Positions 10,191 through 20,267 of a stretch of 64,000 nucleotides of DNA are shown piece by piece (within the stretch, counting starts at the first letter, position 1; each line of letters starts with the position of its first letter). The notes beneath the pieces were generated by a model. It had not been told where the DNA came from. It ran no database searches and saw nothing but the letters and a program-made list of their open reading frames with translations. The position numbers and the translations under genes were made by a program. This DNA is from Avibacterium avium (lineage in GTDB: Bacteria > Pseudomonadota > Gammaproteobacteria > Enterobacterales > Pasteurellaceae): the NCBI RefSeq assembly GCF_900454535.1, contig NZ_UGSP01000001.1, forward strand, positions 617,501-681,500, read 5' to 3'.

Positions 10191-12467
10191 ATGAAAATCC
10201 AACAAACCATTAAGCAAAACCATCTTGGGCTGTTATTCCAACAAGGCTCATTTGGGATTGAAAAAGAGAGCCAGCGTCTACACGCAGACGGTTCTATCGT
10301 AACCACTGAACACCCTAAGGTTTTTGGCAATCGATCGTATCACCCTTATATTCAAACGGATTTTGCTGAAAGCCAAGTGGAAATGATCACCCCGCCACAG
10401 CATAAATTGGAGGATAGCCTGCGTTGGCTTTCTGCCATTCATCAAGTGGTGCTGCGTTCTATTCCAGAAGATGAATATTTGTTTCCGCTAAGTATGCCAG
10501 CAGGGTTGCCGCCTGAAGATAAAATTCAGGTCGCTCAATTAGATAACCCCGAAGATGTGGCATATCGTGAGCATTTGGTGAAATCTTACGGCAAAAATAA
10601 GCAAATGGTGAGTGGGATTCATTACAACTTCCAGCTTGATCCTGAACTGGTACAGACCCTTTTTAAAGCACAGTCAAAATATCAAAGTGCGGTGCAATTT
10701 CAGAACGATTTATATCTCAAAATGGCGAAAAATTTTCTTCGCTATCAGTGGGTTCTGCTCTATCTACTGGCTGCCACGCCAACGGTGCAAGACAATTATT
10801 TCAAACAAGGTAACCCATTAAAAGCGGGGCAGTATGTGCGAAGCCTGCGTTCAAGCCAATATGGCTATGTGAATGCTCCTGAAATCAAAGTGTCTTTCGA
10901 CAGCATTGAGCAATATGTAGAAAGTCTTGAGCATTGGGTAAACAGCGGAAAGCTGATCGCCGAAAAAGAGTTTTATTCCAATGTGCGTTTGCGTGGCGCG
11001 AAAAAAGCCCGTGAATTGCTCAACAACGGTATTCAATATTTAGAGTTTCGCTTGTTCGATCTTAACCCGTTCGATCAATACGGTATCACCCTCAGCGATG
11101 CGAAATTTATCCATTACTTCGTTTTATTAATGATTTGGCTTGATGAAACAGTGGATCAAAATGGTGTGGAACTCGGTAAAGCCAGATTGGCTGAAGTGGC
11201 ATTAGAAAATCCGCTTGCCCCAACCCAATATCGCCAAGAGGGAGAAGCCCTGCTTCATCAACTGCTTGCAATGTTGGAAGAAATTCACGCACCGCAAGAA
11301 ATCAGTGAAATCGTGCAACAAAAATTACAACAGTTTGCCGATCCAGCTTTAACCCTTGGCGGACGTTTAGTGCAAGCCATTGAAAAAGCAGGTGATTATC
11401 AAAAACTTGGGGCAGCCCTTGCGCAACAATATAAAGCCAATGCTTTTGAGCGTTTTTATGCATTGGAAGCCTTTGATAATATGGAATTATCCACCCAAGC
11501 GTTATTGTTTGATTTGATCCAAAAAGGCATCAAAACAGAAATTTTGGACGAGCAGGATCAGTTCCTTTGCTTGCAAGTGGGCGATCATATTGAATATGTG
11601 AAAAACGGAAATATGACCTCAAAAGACAGCTACATTTCACCATTAATTATGGAAAACAAAGTGGTAACCAAAAAAGTGTTGCATAAAGCAGGCTTTAACG
11701 TGCCACAAAGTTTGGAATTTACCTCCGCCGAACAAGCCATTGCGAATTACGGCTTATTTGAAGGGCGCGCCGTAGTGATTAAGCCAAAATCCACCAATTA
11801 CGGCTTAGGCATCACCATTTTCCAACAAGGGGTCAGCAACCGCGAAGATTTTGCCAAAGCCATTGAAATTGCCTTCCGTGAAGATAAAGAAGTGATGGTG
11901 GAAGATTATCTAAGCGGCACGGAATATCGTTTCTTCGTGCTAGGTGATGAAACCCTTGCCGTGCTATTACGCGTGCCAGCCAATGTGGTGGGTGATGGCA
12001 AACACAGCGTGGCAGAATTGGTCGCGGCGAAAAACGATCACCCATTGCGTGGCGATGGTAGCCGTACGCCATTGAAAAAAATTGCCCTTGGCGATATTGA
12101 GAAACTACAACTCAAAGAGCAAGGCTTAACGGTGGATAGCGTTCCTGAAGCAGGACGCATTGTGCAGTTACGCGCAAATTCGAATATCAGCACAGGCGGT
12201 GATAGCATTGATATGACCGATGAAATGCACCCAAGCTATAAAGCGCTCGCAGTTGGCATCACCAAAGCAATGGGCGCGGCAGTTTGTGGCGTGGATCTGA
12301 TTATTCCTGATCTCCACAAGCCCGCTGAGCCAAGCTTGCAATCTTGGGGCGTAATCGAAGCCAACTTTAATCCAATGATGATGATGCACATTTTCCCTTA
12401 CTCAGGAAAATCCCGCCGCCTCACATTGGACGTGATTAAAATGTTATTCCCAGAATTATCTTTATAA
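10191..12467 (+). CDS. gshF: Bifunctional glutamate-cysteine ligase / glutathione synthetase GshF (GshAB)
   Basis: A 758-residue fusion that makes glutathione in two ATP-dependent steps. The N-terminal half (about 1-450) is a GshA-type gamma-glutamylcysteine ligase, starting near GIEKESQRLHADG. The C-terminal half (about 485-758) is an ATP-grasp domain with VVIKPKSTNYGLGI, VEDYLSGTEYRFFV and the metal-binding end VIEANFNPMMMMHIFPYSG. This architecture is known from Pasteurella multocida, Actinobacillus and some Gram-positives. ATG 10191 has the RBS AAGGA 5 bp upstream; a TTG at 10173 is unlikely. It stands alone after the isc operon. Confidence 0.96.
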   Translation: MKIQQTIKQNHLGLLFQQGSFGIEKESQRLHADGSIVTTEHPKVFGNRSYHPYIQTDFAESQVEMITPPQHKLEDSLRWLSAIHQVVLRSIPEDEYLFPLSMPAGLPPEDKIQVAQLDNPEDVAYREHLVKSYGKNKQMVSGIHYNFQLDPELVQTLFKAQSKYQSAVQFQNDLYLKMAKNFLRYQWVLLYLLAATPTVQDNYFKQGNPLKAGQYVRSLRSSQYGYVNAPEIKVSFDSIEQYVESLEHWVNSGKLIAEKEFYSNVRLRGAKKARELLNNGIQYLEFRLFDLNPFDQYGITLSDAKFIHYFVLLMIWLDETVDQNGVELGKARLAEVALENPLAPTQYRQEGEALLHQLLAMLEEIHAPQEISEIVQQKLQQFADPALTLGGRLVQAIEKAGDYQKLGAALAQQYKANAFERFYALEAFDNMELSTQALLFDLIQKGIKTEILDEQDQFLCLQVGDHIEYVKNGNMTSKDSYISPLIMENKVVTKKVLHKAGFNVPQSLEFTSAEQAIANYGLFEGRAVVIKPKSTNYGLGITIFQQGVSNREDFAKAIEIAFREDKEVMVEDYLSGTEYRFFVLGDETLAVLLRVPANVVGDGKHSVAELVAAKNDHPLRGDGSRTPLKKIALGDIEKLQLKEQGLTVDSVPEAGRIVQLRANSNISTGGDSIDMTDEMHPSYKALAVGITKAMGAAVCGVDLIIPDLHKPAEPSLQSWGVIEANFNPMMMMHIFPYSGKSRRLTLDVIKMLFPELSL

Positions 12468-12504
12468 AACCACCGCACTTTTATAATTTCATATAAGAAA
12501 TAAA

Positions 12505-12534
12505 CCCCAAGGCAAATACCTTGGGGCTTCTTTT
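12505..12534 (+). terminator. gshF terminator
   Basis: CCCCAAGG-CAAATA-CCTTGGGG forms an 8-bp GC-rich stem followed by CTTCTTTTA. It lies 37 nt after gshF and 20 nt from the end of the convergent aroA. Confidence 0.85.
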
Positions 12535-12552
12535 ATCTAGGATATAAAAACA

Positions 12553-13845
12553 TCATTTGGCAATCTTCCCAAACTCCGCAAAAAACGTTGGGAACGTTTT
12601 CGCGGTGCATTTAGGATCGAGAATGGTAACTGGGGTGTTGGAAAGTGCTACAAGGGCGAAGCACATTGCCATTCGGTGATCGTTGTAGGTTTCGATTTCC
12701 GCGGGTTGGAATTGGTCTAATGGCAGCGGTTGAATACGAATGTAATCTTCGCCCTCTTCCACTTCAGCGCCGATTTTGCGTAGCTCGGAGGCCATTGCGC
12801 TAAGGCGGTCGGTTTCTTTTACACGCCAGTTATAAATATTGCGGATCACGGTTTCGCCATCGGCAAAAAGCGCGGTGGTGGCAATGGTCATTGCAGCATC
12901 AGGAATATGGTTCATATCCATATCAATGCCTTTGAGATTGCCTTTTTCCGCTTGAATGAAATCTTCTCCCCAAGTGATTTTCGCGCCCATTTTTTCTAGT
13001 ACATCGGCAAATAAACGATCCCCTTGAATGGAATTTTTGCCAATGCCGGTAACTTTCACTTTTCCTTTGATGGCGCCTGCAGCAAGGAAGTAAGAAGCGG
13101 AAGAGGCATCGCCCTCCACTAAATAGCGTTTGGGTGAGATGTAACTTTGGTTGCCTTGTACAAAGAACGTGCGGTAGCCATCGTTACGCACGGTAACGCC
13201 GAAATCTTTCATCATTGCAAGGGTGATGTCAATGTAAGGTTTGGAAACCAGATCGCCGATGATCTCAATTTCCATATCCCCTTCCGCAAGCGGTGCGGCC
13301 ATTAAAAGTGCGGTCAAAAATTGCGAAGAAATTGATCCGTCAATTTGCACTTTTCCGCCTTTTAAACCGCTATTTTGAATGGCAATGGGCGGGTAGCCCT
13401 CATTTTCTAAATAGCTAATATTCGCGCCAACTTGGCGTAATGCGTCCACCAAATGTTTAATGGGACGCTCTTTCATTCTTGGTTCACCCGTTAGCACCAC
13501 TTCCGCAGGTTGCTCGCCTTTTAAGCATAATGCGGCGCTCAAAGGACGCATTGCCGTGCCGGCATTGCCCAAATAAAGGGATAAGCCGCTTTGCCATTGG
13601 AATGCACCGCCAACGCCTTGGATTTCGCAGACCGATTTATCTTCAGAAAGCTGATATTTCACCCCAAGGGCTTGCAGGGCGTTGAGCATATGACGAATAT
13701 CATCGCTATCGAGCAAATTTCGCACCTGCGTTGTGCCTTTGGCGAGCGCGGCTAATAACAAGGCGCGGTTGGATAAACTTTTTGAACCGGGGAGATTAAT
13801 TTCCCCTTCCACAAACGAAATAGGTTGTAGCGTTAATTTTTCCAT
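12553..13845 (-). CDS. aroA: 3-phosphoshikimate 1-carboxyvinyltransferase (EPSP synthase)
   Basis: A 430-residue enzyme of the shikimate pathway that joins phosphoenolpyruvate to shikimate 3-phosphate. Substrate-binding motifs are [17 protein letters not shown] (about 19-35), [11 protein letters not shown] (about 92-102) and [10 protein letters not shown] (about 120-129). [12 protein letters not shown] lies near the C-terminus. It is the last gene of serC-hisC-aroA, beginning 7 nt after hisC. Confidence 0.97.
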   Translation of the reverse strand: MEKLTLQPISFVEGEINLPGSKSLSNRALLLAALAKGTTQVRNLLDSDDIRHMLNALQALGVKYQLSEDKSVCEIQGVGGAFQWQSGLSLYLGNAGTAMRPLSAALCLKGEQPAEVVLTGEPRMKERPIKHLVDALRQVGANISYLENEGYPPIAIQNSGLKGGKVQIDGSISSQFLTALLMAAPLAEGDMEIEIIGDLVSKPYIDITLAMMKDFGVTVRNDGYRTFFVQGNQSYISPKRYLVEGDASSASYFLAAGAIKGKVKVTGIGKNSIQGDRLFADVLEKMGAKITWGEDFIQAEKGNLKGIDMDMNHIPDAAMTIATTALFADGETVIRNIYNWRVKETDRLSAMASELRKIGAEVEEGEDYIRIQPLPLDQFQPAEIETYNDHRMAMCFALVALSNTPVTILDPKCTAKTFPTFFAEFGKIAK

Positions 13846-13852
13846 ATTCCCT

Positions 13853-14953
13853 TTAGCCCTTATTTAATACATTCAAAAGTGCGGTGAAAAATTTATTATT
13901 TTCTTCTGGCAGACCAATGCTCACGCGTAAATGATTTGGCATTCCATAACCTGCGATTGGACGCACAATCACGCCCTCACGCAATAATTGTTCATAAATA
14001 GGCTGTGCAGGGCGTTTAAAATCAATGGTGATGAAATTGCCTTTGGACGGAATATATTCCAGCTGATGTTGCTGGCAAAATTGTTCATAGCGTTGCATTT
14101 CAGTGCGGTTGTTTTCGGCCACTTTTTCGACAAAAGCATCGTCTTTCAGCACCGCTGCCGCTGCGGAAAGCGCCAGTACGTTACAGTTAAACGGCTGACG
14201 TACACGGTTTAATAAATCCGCAATTTCAGGGTTAGACACCGCATAGCCAATGCGTAATCCCGCCAATCCGTAAGCTTTTGAAAGGGAGCGAGAAATAATT
14301 AGATTTGGATATTTTTTCGCAAGGGCAAAAGAATCAATGCGTTCTTCGGGACGAGTAAATTCTGTATAGGCTTCATCAAGCACCACAATGATATGGGCAG
14401 GCACTTGCGCTAAAAATTGTTCAATTTCTTGTTGGGAAAGGAAATTTCCCGTTGGATTATTCGGGTTCGCAATAAAAATGAGCTTGGTTTTGTCATTGAT
14501 CGCTTGCAAAAAGCCGTCTAAATCGTGTCCCCAGTTTTTGGCAGGAATTTCTCTTGCTACTGCATTAATGGCTTTCGTAACTAACGGATAGACAATAAAA
14601 GCATATTGCGAATAAATAATTTCATCTTTTTCGCTGGCGAAAGTGTGGGCGAATAATTCCAACAAATCGTTCGAGCCATTGCCAAGGGTGATTTGTTCAG
14701 GCTTCACGCCAAATTTTTCGGCGATTACGGCTTTTAATTCAAAACCATTTGCATCTGGATAACGTGTAAGGTGCGGCAACTGCGCTTGAATGGCGTCAAT
14801 CGCACTTTGTGGAAAGCCAAAAGGGTTTTCGTTAGAGGCTAATTTCACAATATTTTGCACGCCAAGCTCACGTTCTAATTCTTCAATGGGTTTGCCTGCT
14901 TGATAAGGGGAGAGAGATTTCACCCCCTCATTTGCAACATCAATAAATTGCAT
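13853..14953 (-). CDS. hisC: Histidinol-phosphate aminotransferase
   Basis: A 366-residue fold-type I PLP aminotransferase. The PLP lysine lies in [18 protein letters not shown] (about 223-240). ANPNNPTGN and [10 protein letters not shown] are the expected cofactor-contact segments. Many Pasteurellaceae carry a hisC paralogue beside serC and outside the his operon, and this looks like that copy. It could act in histidine synthesis or more broadly on aromatic amino acids such as phenylalanine and tyrosine, fitting its place next to aroA. Confidence 0.93.
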   Translation of the reverse strand: MQFIDVANEGVKSLSPYQAGKPIEELERELGVQNIVKLASNENPFGFPQSAIDAIQAQLPHLTRYPDANGFELKAVIAEKFGVKPEQITLGNGSNDLLELFAHTFASEKDEIIYSQYAFIVYPLVTKAINAVAREIPAKNWGHDLDGFLQAINDKTKLIFIANPNNPTGNFLSQQEIEQFLAQVPAHIIVVLDEAYTEFTRPEERIDSFALAKKYPNLIISRSLSKAYGLAGLRIGYAVSNPEIADLLNRVRQPFNCNVLALSAAAAVLKDDAFVEKVAENNRTEMQRYEQFCQQHQLEYIPSKGNFITIDFKRPAQPIYEQLLREGVIVRPIAGYGMPNHLRVSIGLPEENNKFFTALLNVLNKG

Positions 14954-14991
14954 TTTTGTTCCTTGTTTTTACTTGTTGATACAGCGAATAA

Positions 14992-15024
14992 CAAAGGCTT
15001 GCCTAGATAATCAACAAGCCTTTG
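14992..15024 (-). terminator. Hairpin between serC and hisC
   Basis: CAAAGGCTTG (14992-15001) and CAAGCCTTTG (15015-15024) form a 10-bp stem. On the minus strand the tail is only TTATTC, so this may be a weak attenuator between serC and hisC or an RNA-stability element. Confidence 0.5.
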
Positions 15025-15039
15025 ATAATAAAAATAAAA

Positions 15040-16122
15040 TTAACGATTTTCAGCAGCAAATTTTTCCATAAACGCAATTAAGGCTTTTACCCCTTCAATC
15101 GGCATTGCGTTATAAATGGACGCGCGCATTCCGCCAATCACTTTATGACCTTTTAAGGCTTGCAAACCAGCTTCTGCGGATTCGCCAACAAATTTCATAT
15201 TCAATTCATCATTGCCTGTGCTAAAGGTAACGTTCATTAAAGAGCGGTTATTTTTTGCCACAGAATTATGATAGAAATCACTTTGATCTAAATAATCATA
15301 AAGCAGCTGTGCTTTTTCTTGATTGCGTTTTTCCGCCGCTTTTACGCCACCGCGTTCCAGCAAATATTTGAACACCAAAGAACACAAATACCACGTAAAA
15401 GTTGGTGGGGTGTTGATCATCGAATCGCTATTGGCTTGCACTTCATAATTCCAAATAGATGGCGTGGCTTTACGTGCTTTGCCGATTAAATCTTCGCGCA
15501 CGATCACAATGGTGATGCCCGCTGGGCCAAGATTTTTCTGCGCACCCGCATAAATAATGCCAAACTGGTTAATGTCAATTTCACGAGAAAGAATATTGGA
15601 AGACATATCCGCCACTAATACCGCATTACCCACCTTTGGCACATCAAAAATTTCCACACCACTAATGGTTTCATTCGGGCAATAATGCACATAATCATAC
15701 TGATCGGCAATATCGCTGAAATCAAGGCGCTCCACTTTTAATTCGGCACCTTCGGATAAAATATTGATCTCATCGACTTCACAGAATAAACGGGCTTCTT
15801 TGGCTGCTGTTGCCGACCAATGACCACTGGTTAAATATAACGCCTTGCCTTTCTCGCCAATTAAATTCATCGGCACGGCGGCAAATTGTCCGCGCGCCCC
15901 ACCCTGTAAAAAGAGAATTTTGTAATTATCAGGAATATGATAAAGCGTGCGAAAATCTTTTTCTGCTTGGGTAATCAGTTCCATAAACAGCTTACCGCGG
16001 TGGCTCACTTCCATAACTGAAGTGTGCTGACCTTGCCAGTTTAATAATTCCGCTTGCGCTTGTTCTAACACTTCGCGCGGCATCATCGCAGGGCCTGCGC
16101 TAAAATTAAATACCTGTGTCAT
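15040..16122 (-). CDS. serC: Phosphoserine aminotransferase SerC
   Basis: A 360-residue PLP enzyme making phosphoserine for serine synthesis and the matching step in pyridoxal phosphate synthesis. The N-terminal VFNFSAGPAMMPREVLEQA is diagnostic. The PLP lysine is in AGAQKNLGPAGITIVIVRED (about 200). The C-terminal GHKVIGGMRASIYNAMP contacts the substrate phosphate. It heads the serC-hisC-aroA cluster, which shares phosphate-containing amino-acid precursors with aromatic synthesis. Confidence 0.97.
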   Translation of the reverse strand: MTQVFNFSAGPAMMPREVLEQAQAELLNWQGQHTSVMEVSHRGKLFMELITQAEKDFRTLYHIPDNYKILFLQGGARGQFAAVPMNLIGEKGKALYLTSGHWSATAAKEARLFCEVDEINILSEGAELKVERLDFSDIADQYDYVHYCPNETISGVEIFDVPKVGNAVLVADMSSNILSREIDINQFGIIYAGAQKNLGPAGITIVIVREDLIGKARKATPSIWNYEVQANSDSMINTPPTFTWYLCSLVFKYLLERGGVKAAEKRNQEKAQLLYDYLDQSDFYHNSVAKNNRSLMNVTFSTGNDELNMKFVGESAEAGLQALKGHKVIGGMRASIYNAMPIEGVKALIAFMEKFAAENR

Positions 16123-16252
16123 TTTTCGTTCCTAATTATGATGTTGTGTAAAAAGAATTTGTTAGTTTTATCACCTCAAGGGAGGCGGATCAACCGCTTT
16201 TATTTAATTCAGAAAAATTTTTGATTTTCCCCACAAAAAATGGCGGAATACT

Positions 16253-16281
16253 TTGACGAAAAAAGCAAAAAAGACTACATT
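16253..16281 (+). promoter_or_regulatory. Sigma-70 promoter of yeeX homologue
   Basis: TTGACG (16253-16258) and TACATT (16276-16281) are separated by exactly 17 bp. Transcription would start near 16288, giving a leader of about 55 nt before the yeeX ATG. Confidence 0.65.
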
Positions 16282-16342
16282 AACCCACGCAATGGCGTTT
16301 TCGCCCACTGAATTTATATTAATCCCACTAGAGAGTTAAATT

Positions 16343-16678
16343 ATGGAAACTGTGAATAAACAATCTTTCCAAGATGTCTTGGAGTATGTGCGTATGTATC
16401 GTTTAAAAAATAAACTATTGCGTGATATTGATGACAATAACCGCAAAATCCGTGACAACCAAAAACGTGTACTTTTATTAGACAACTTAAACCAATATAT
16501 CCGCGATGATATGAGCGTGGAAGACATTCGCGTAATTATCGAAAATATGCGTGATGACTACGAAAGCCGTGTAGATGATTACACTATCCGTAATGCAGAG
16601 CTTTCTAAACAACGCAAAGAAATCAGCCAAAAAATGAAAGAGCAGAAAAAAGCGCACGCTGAGCGAGCAAAGAAATAG
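16343..16678 (+). CDS. yeeX: DUF496 / UPF0265 protein, YeeX family
   Basis: A 111-residue protein that closely tracks E. coli YeeX. Shared blocks are [18 protein letters not shown] (about 8-25), [14 protein letters not shown] (about 36-49) and a C-terminal charged helix. Almost the whole chain is predicted coiled coil, and the C-terminus is Lys/Ala-rich. The function of the family is not established. It stands alone between its own promoter and terminator, divergent from serC. Confidence 0.92.
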   Translation: METVNKQSFQDVLEYVRMYRLKNKLLRDIDDNNRKIRDNQKRVLLLDNLNQYIRDDMSVEDIRVIIENMRDDYESRVDDYTIRNAELSKQRKEISQKMKEQKKAHAERAKK

Positions 16679-16693
16679 TTTGATTTATAAAGG

Positions 16694-16716
16694 TGGGCGA
16701 TTATGCCCATTTTTAT
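16694..16716 (+). terminator. yeeX terminator
   Basis: TGGGC-GATTAT-GCCCA forms a 5-bp GC-rich stem followed by TTTTTATTT. It lies 15 nt after the yeeX stop. Confidence 0.8.
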
Positions 16717-16760
16717 TTCTATATCAGGCCTAACAAGACAGGTTAAGTGCTGCTCCTGTT

Positions 16761-17195
16761 TTATATTTCCAACCAAAAGGTTACTGGCCCATCATTTGTC
16801 AGGCTCACTTGCATATCGGCGGCAAATTTACCTGTAAATGTTGGGATTTTTTCACCGCACTTTTGCACAAAGTAGTTATAAAGTCGTTCCGCCTCTTCGG
16901 GATTTGCCCCTTTGGAAAAGCTAGGACGTAGGCCTTTTTGCGTGTCGGCAGCGAGGGTGAATTGGGAAACCACGAGCAGTTCGCCGTTTACTTGTTGGAG
17001 GTTTAAATTCATTTTTCCTTGTTCATCGCTGAAAACGCGATAGTTCAGGACTTTTTCCAATAAACGCTCCGCTTTGCTTTCATCATCTTCTTTTTGCACG
17101 CCAAGCAGCACTAGCAAACCTTGCTGAATTTGCCCTGTGATGTTGCCATCGACTTCCACTTTAGCTTGGCTAACTCGTTGAATTAATGCGATCAT
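16761..17195 (-). CDS. dtd: D-aminoacyl-tRNA deacylase
   Basis: A 144-residue DTD1-type deacylase that removes D-amino acids wrongly attached to tRNA. The two active-site segments are present: [12 protein letters not shown] (about 77-88) and the C-terminal [12 protein letters not shown]. The second carries the cross-subunit Gly-cisPro motif. The start codon overlaps the stop of the upstream yihY in a TAATG arrangement, so the two are co-translated. Confidence 0.96.
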   Translation of the reverse strand: MIALIQRVSQAKVEVDGNITGQIQQGLLVLLGVQKEDDESKAERLLEKVLNYRVFSDEQGKMNLNLQQVNGELLVVSQFTLAADTQKGLRPSFSKGANPEEAERLYNYFVQKCGEKIPTFTGKFAADMQVSLTNDGPVTFWLEI

Positions 17196-18058
17196 TATTG
17201 TTCCTCAATTTGTTGTAATTTAATCTCACCATTTTTTAATAAACGCATATCGCCCAGCACCGCAGCCAGTTGCGCGCCGAGCAAAATGGCAATCCAGCTG
17301 AGCTGAATCCACAGTAACATAATTGGCAATGTTGCCATTGCGCCATAAATCAGCTGATAAGAGGGAAAATTAGTGATGTACCACGCAAAGGCCTGTTTGC
17401 CCAAGGTGAAGAACACCGCAGCGACCAACGCTCCAGCAGCAGAATGTTTAATGCTGACAGATTTATTCGGCACAATTTTATAAATTAAAGTGAAAATAAA
17501 CCAAGTGAGCATAAAAGGGATAAAGCGAAGTAATTTTAAGCCAAAAGGCAAACTCAAATCAGATTGCAGAAAATCTCTCGCTAACGAGGTTACATAGGTG
17601 CTAATTCCGATACTGGTGGCAATAATAATTGGCCCAAGGGTTAAAATCAGCCAGTAAATGGCGAAAGAAAACACCGTTGGACGCACACTGCCATCGTGCC
17701 AAATGCTGTTTAGGGTACGGTCAATTGAGTTGATCAGCAACAGCGCGACCACGATTAAACTGATGATCCCAACTGCGCTCATTTGTTTTGAATTAGCGAC
17801 AAATTGATCAATATATTCGCCCACGGTATCACTAGCGGAAGGCGCAAAATTGGTAAAAATAAATTCTTTCAGCTCGCCGGTTACTTCATTAAATACAGGG
17901 AAAGCCGAGAAAATGGAAAAAATCACCATAATCAGCGGAACAAGCGCCAGCATTGTGCTGTAAGTGAGATAACCCGCCGCTTGGGTGAGTTTATTTTGAT
18001 TGAAACGCAACCAAAACACTTTGAGAAAGAGGCTTAGTTTTCGCCATAAAACTGACAT
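17195..18058 (-). CDS. yihY: YihY/virulence factor BrkB family inner-membrane protein
   Basis: A 287-residue membrane protein with about six transmembrane helices, matching the YihY/BrkB family (E. coli YihY has 290 residues). Recognisable family segments are [22 protein letters not shown] (about 29-50) and the C-terminal [25 protein letters not shown]. The family was once annotated as RNase BN in error, and its role remains unclear. ATG 18058 is chosen for its GGAG box; a TTG at 18076 is less likely. It overlaps ychJ by 25 nt. Confidence 0.9.
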   Translation of the reverse strand: MSVLWRKLSLFLKVFWLRFNQNKLTQAAGYLTYSTMLALVPLIMVIFSIFSAFPVFNEVTGELKEFIFTNFAPSASDTVGEYIDQFVANSKQMSAVGIISLIVVALLLINSIDRTLNSIWHDGSVRPTVFSFAIYWLILTLGPIIIATSIGISTYVTSLARDFLQSDLSLPFGLKLLRFIPFMLTWFIFTLIYKIVPNKSVSIKHSAAGALVAAVFFTLGKQAFAWYITNFPSYQLIYGAMATLPIMLLWIQLSWIAILLGAQLAAVLGDMRLLKNGEIKLQQIEEQ

Positions 18059-18531
18059 AACATGACTCCACAACAATGTTTAAATTTCTTCCCTGAACTG
18101 CAAATACAAGGCTGCTTCATTGCAGGCAGGGTAACAGTGGGATCGGCAAAATACCAGCGTTCCCCCACGTTTACAAATAAGGATTTTTCGTGATGAATTT
18201 GCTCGCCCTCAGCGCTTAAAAATTTCGCCTTAAATTCCACCGTACTATGAGTTTTATCTAATTTAGCATCGTGTTTTAGCACCTCTAAGCCCAGCCACTG
18301 GGTTTGTGCCGCCCATTGTTTTAAGGCGTCATAATCTAACAGTGTTTGCTGGCTTGGTACGGTAGTTTCTACAATATAATCAATATCTTGCAATACAAAT
18401 GCAGCGTAGCGCGAACGCATTAATTGTTCGGCGTTTTGGGCAATTTTTTGCTTTTGATGTAAGGGTTGGCAACAATCTTGATATGCGTTACCCGATTGGC
18501 AAGGACAAAGTGCGGTGGTTTTTTCGTCCAT
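18034..18531 (-). CDS. ychJ: SEC-C motif protein YchJ (UPF0225)
   Basis: A 165-residue protein with a Cys-rich SEC-C zinc-binding motif at each end: [13 protein letters not shown] (about 9-21) and [13 protein letters not shown] (about 142-154). Between them is an NTF2-like middle domain, [19 protein letters not shown] being typical. The arrangement is that of YchJ family proteins, whose function is unknown. It leads the ychJ-yihY-dtd operon. Confidence 0.92.
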   Translation of the reverse strand: MDEKTTALCPCQSGNAYQDCCQPLHQKQKIAQNAEQLMRSRYAAFVLQDIDYIVETTVPSQQTLLDYDALKQWAAQTQWLGLEVLKHDAKLDKTHSTVEFKAKFLSAEGEQIHHEKSLFVNVGERWYFADPTVTLPAMKQPCICSSGKKFKHCCGVMLCQFYGEN

Positions 18532-18705
18532 TTTTCAACAATGATCCTTCAACTAGTTGGCAAATTAGCCTAAGCATATCACATCAAGTTGATGATTTCA
18601 TTTGCCAAAAAGAAAATAGGGCGAGCAGAATTTGTGATAATTTTTGACCGCACTTTATTTTTTTCTTATTATGCACCCACATTTTGATCGATTTCAGAGG
18701 CTTAT

Positions 18706-20205
18706 ATGCAATATTCATTAGCACAAACGGAACAAGGCGAAGTTTTAGGATTAACTGCCAAAATGGCAAACCGCCACGGTTTAATCGCAGGGGCAACAGG
18801 GACAGGAAAAACCGTTACTTTACGCAAAATGGCGGAAGCGTTCAGCGATGATGGCGTGCCAGTGTTTTTGGTGGACGTGAAAGGGGATTTGTCGGGCTTG
18901 GTAAAAGCCGGGGAATTCCAAGGCAAAGTAGCAGAGCGCATCGAACAATTTCATCTAGGCGGCGAAAGCTATTTGCAAGGCTATCCTGTTTCTTTCTGGG
19001 ACGTATTTGGCGAAACAGGGATTCCATTGCGTACCACCATTTCTGAAATGGGGCCATTGTTGCTTTCTCGTTTATTGAATCTCAATGCTACGCAAGAGGG
19101 CTTGCTCAATCTGGTATTCCGCGTGGCGGACGATAAAGGCTTATTGCTGATCGATCTGAAAGATCTGCGTGCAATGCTGAAATATGTGGCAGAAAATGCC
19201 AAAACGTTCCAATTGGAATATGGCAATGTGTCCGCCGCTAGTGTGGGCGCAATTCAGCGTGCCTTGCTTGCCTTAGAAAACGAGGGCGCAAGCAAATTGT
19301 TTGGCGAGCCTGCTTTAAACCTTGATGATTGGTTACAAACCCGTGATGGACGTGGCGTGATCAACGTATTAAATTCAGAAAAATTAATTAATTCGCCAAA
19401 AATGTATAGTGCATTTTTGCTTTGGTTAATGGCGGAATTATTTGAGCAACTGCCTGAAGTGGGTGATCCTGATAAACCAAAATTTGTGATGTTCTTTGAT
19501 GAAGCGCACTTATTATTTGACGGCGCACCAGCCGCATTGGTGGATAAAGTGGAGCAAGTGGTGCGTTTGATTCGTTCTAAAGGGGTAGGGATTTATTTCG
19601 TTACACAAAATCCATTAGACTTGCCTGATACGGTGTTAGGGCAGTTAGGAAACCGCGTGCAACACGCCTTGCGCGCCTTTACGCCACGCGATCAAAAAGC
19701 CGTGAAATCGGCGGCCGAAACGTTTCGTACCAATCCAAAAGTGAATGTGGTGGAAACCATTTCGACTTTGGGTGTGGGACAGGCTTTGGTGTCTTTCCTT
19801 GACGAAAAAGGTATGCCAGCACCAGTGGAAATTGCTTATATTTATCCACCAAAAAGTCAGCTTAAACCAATTTCTGCTGAACAGCGCAACCAATGGGTGA
19901 AAGACGATGATCTTTACCCTTATTACAATAATTATGTGGATAACGTTTCAGCCTTTGAAATGTTACAAGAGCAAGCAGATTTGGCTGCTGTCGCACAAAA
20001 ACAAGCGGAACAAGCCCAAGAGGAAGAAGAAAACGGCTTTATGGGAAGTTTAAGCCGAATGTTGTTTGGCAAGAAAAAACGCGGCGAACAACTGAGTGTT
20101 ACCGAACAAGTGGTGAGCAGCGTAGCGAAATCCGTCGGACGCAACATTCGCAACCAAATCACCAAGCAAATTATGCGCGGGATTTTAGGGGCGTTGAAGA
20201 AATAA
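18706..20205 (+). CDS. yjgR: HerA-like ATPase of the DUF853 / YjgR family
   Basis: A 499-residue P-loop ATPase. Walker A is GATGTGKTVTLRK (about 29-41) and Walker B is FVMFFDEAHLLF (about 262-273). The sensor segment IYFVTQNPLDLPDTVLGQLGN follows. It is collinear with E. coli YjgR. The family is related to the HerA/FtsK motor superfamily, but its cellular role is not known. The C-terminal part (about 425-499) is charged and ends in a hydrophobic, basic helix. It is monocistronic with a strong terminator. Confidence 0.93.
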   Translation: MQYSLAQTEQGEVLGLTAKMANRHGLIAGATGTGKTVTLRKMAEAFSDDGVPVFLVDVKGDLSGLVKAGEFQGKVAERIEQFHLGGESYLQGYPVSFWDVFGETGIPLRTTISEMGPLLLSRLLNLNATQEGLLNLVFRVADDKGLLLIDLKDLRAMLKYVAENAKTFQLEYGNVSAASVGAIQRALLALENEGASKLFGEPALNLDDWLQTRDGRGVINVLNSEKLINSPKMYSAFLLWLMAELFEQLPEVGDPDKPKFVMFFDEAHLLFDGAPAALVDKVEQVVRLIRSKGVGIYFVTQNPLDLPDTVLGQLGNRVQHALRAFTPRDQKAVKSAAETFRTNPKVNVVETISTLGVGQALVSFLDEKGMPAPVEIAYIYPPKSQLKPISAEQRNQWVKDDDLYPYYNNYVDNVSAFEMLQEQADLAAVAQKQAEQAQEEEENGFMGSLSRMLFGKKKRGEQLSVTEQVVSSVAKSVGRNIRNQITKQIMRGILGALKK

Positions 20206-20238
20206 AAAATTAATGAAAGAAAATAATAATATGATGGC

Positions 20239-20267
20239 GAGCTTAGCGTTTGCTAAGCTCTTTTTTT
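20239..20267 (+). terminator. yjgR terminator overlapping the 3' end of lnt
   Basis: GAGCTTAGC-GTTT-GCTAAGCTC forms a 9-bp stem followed by seven T. The right arm and T-run lie inside the last codons of the convergent lnt gene, so one sequence both encodes the Lnt C-terminus and ends yjgR transcription. Confidence 0.88.
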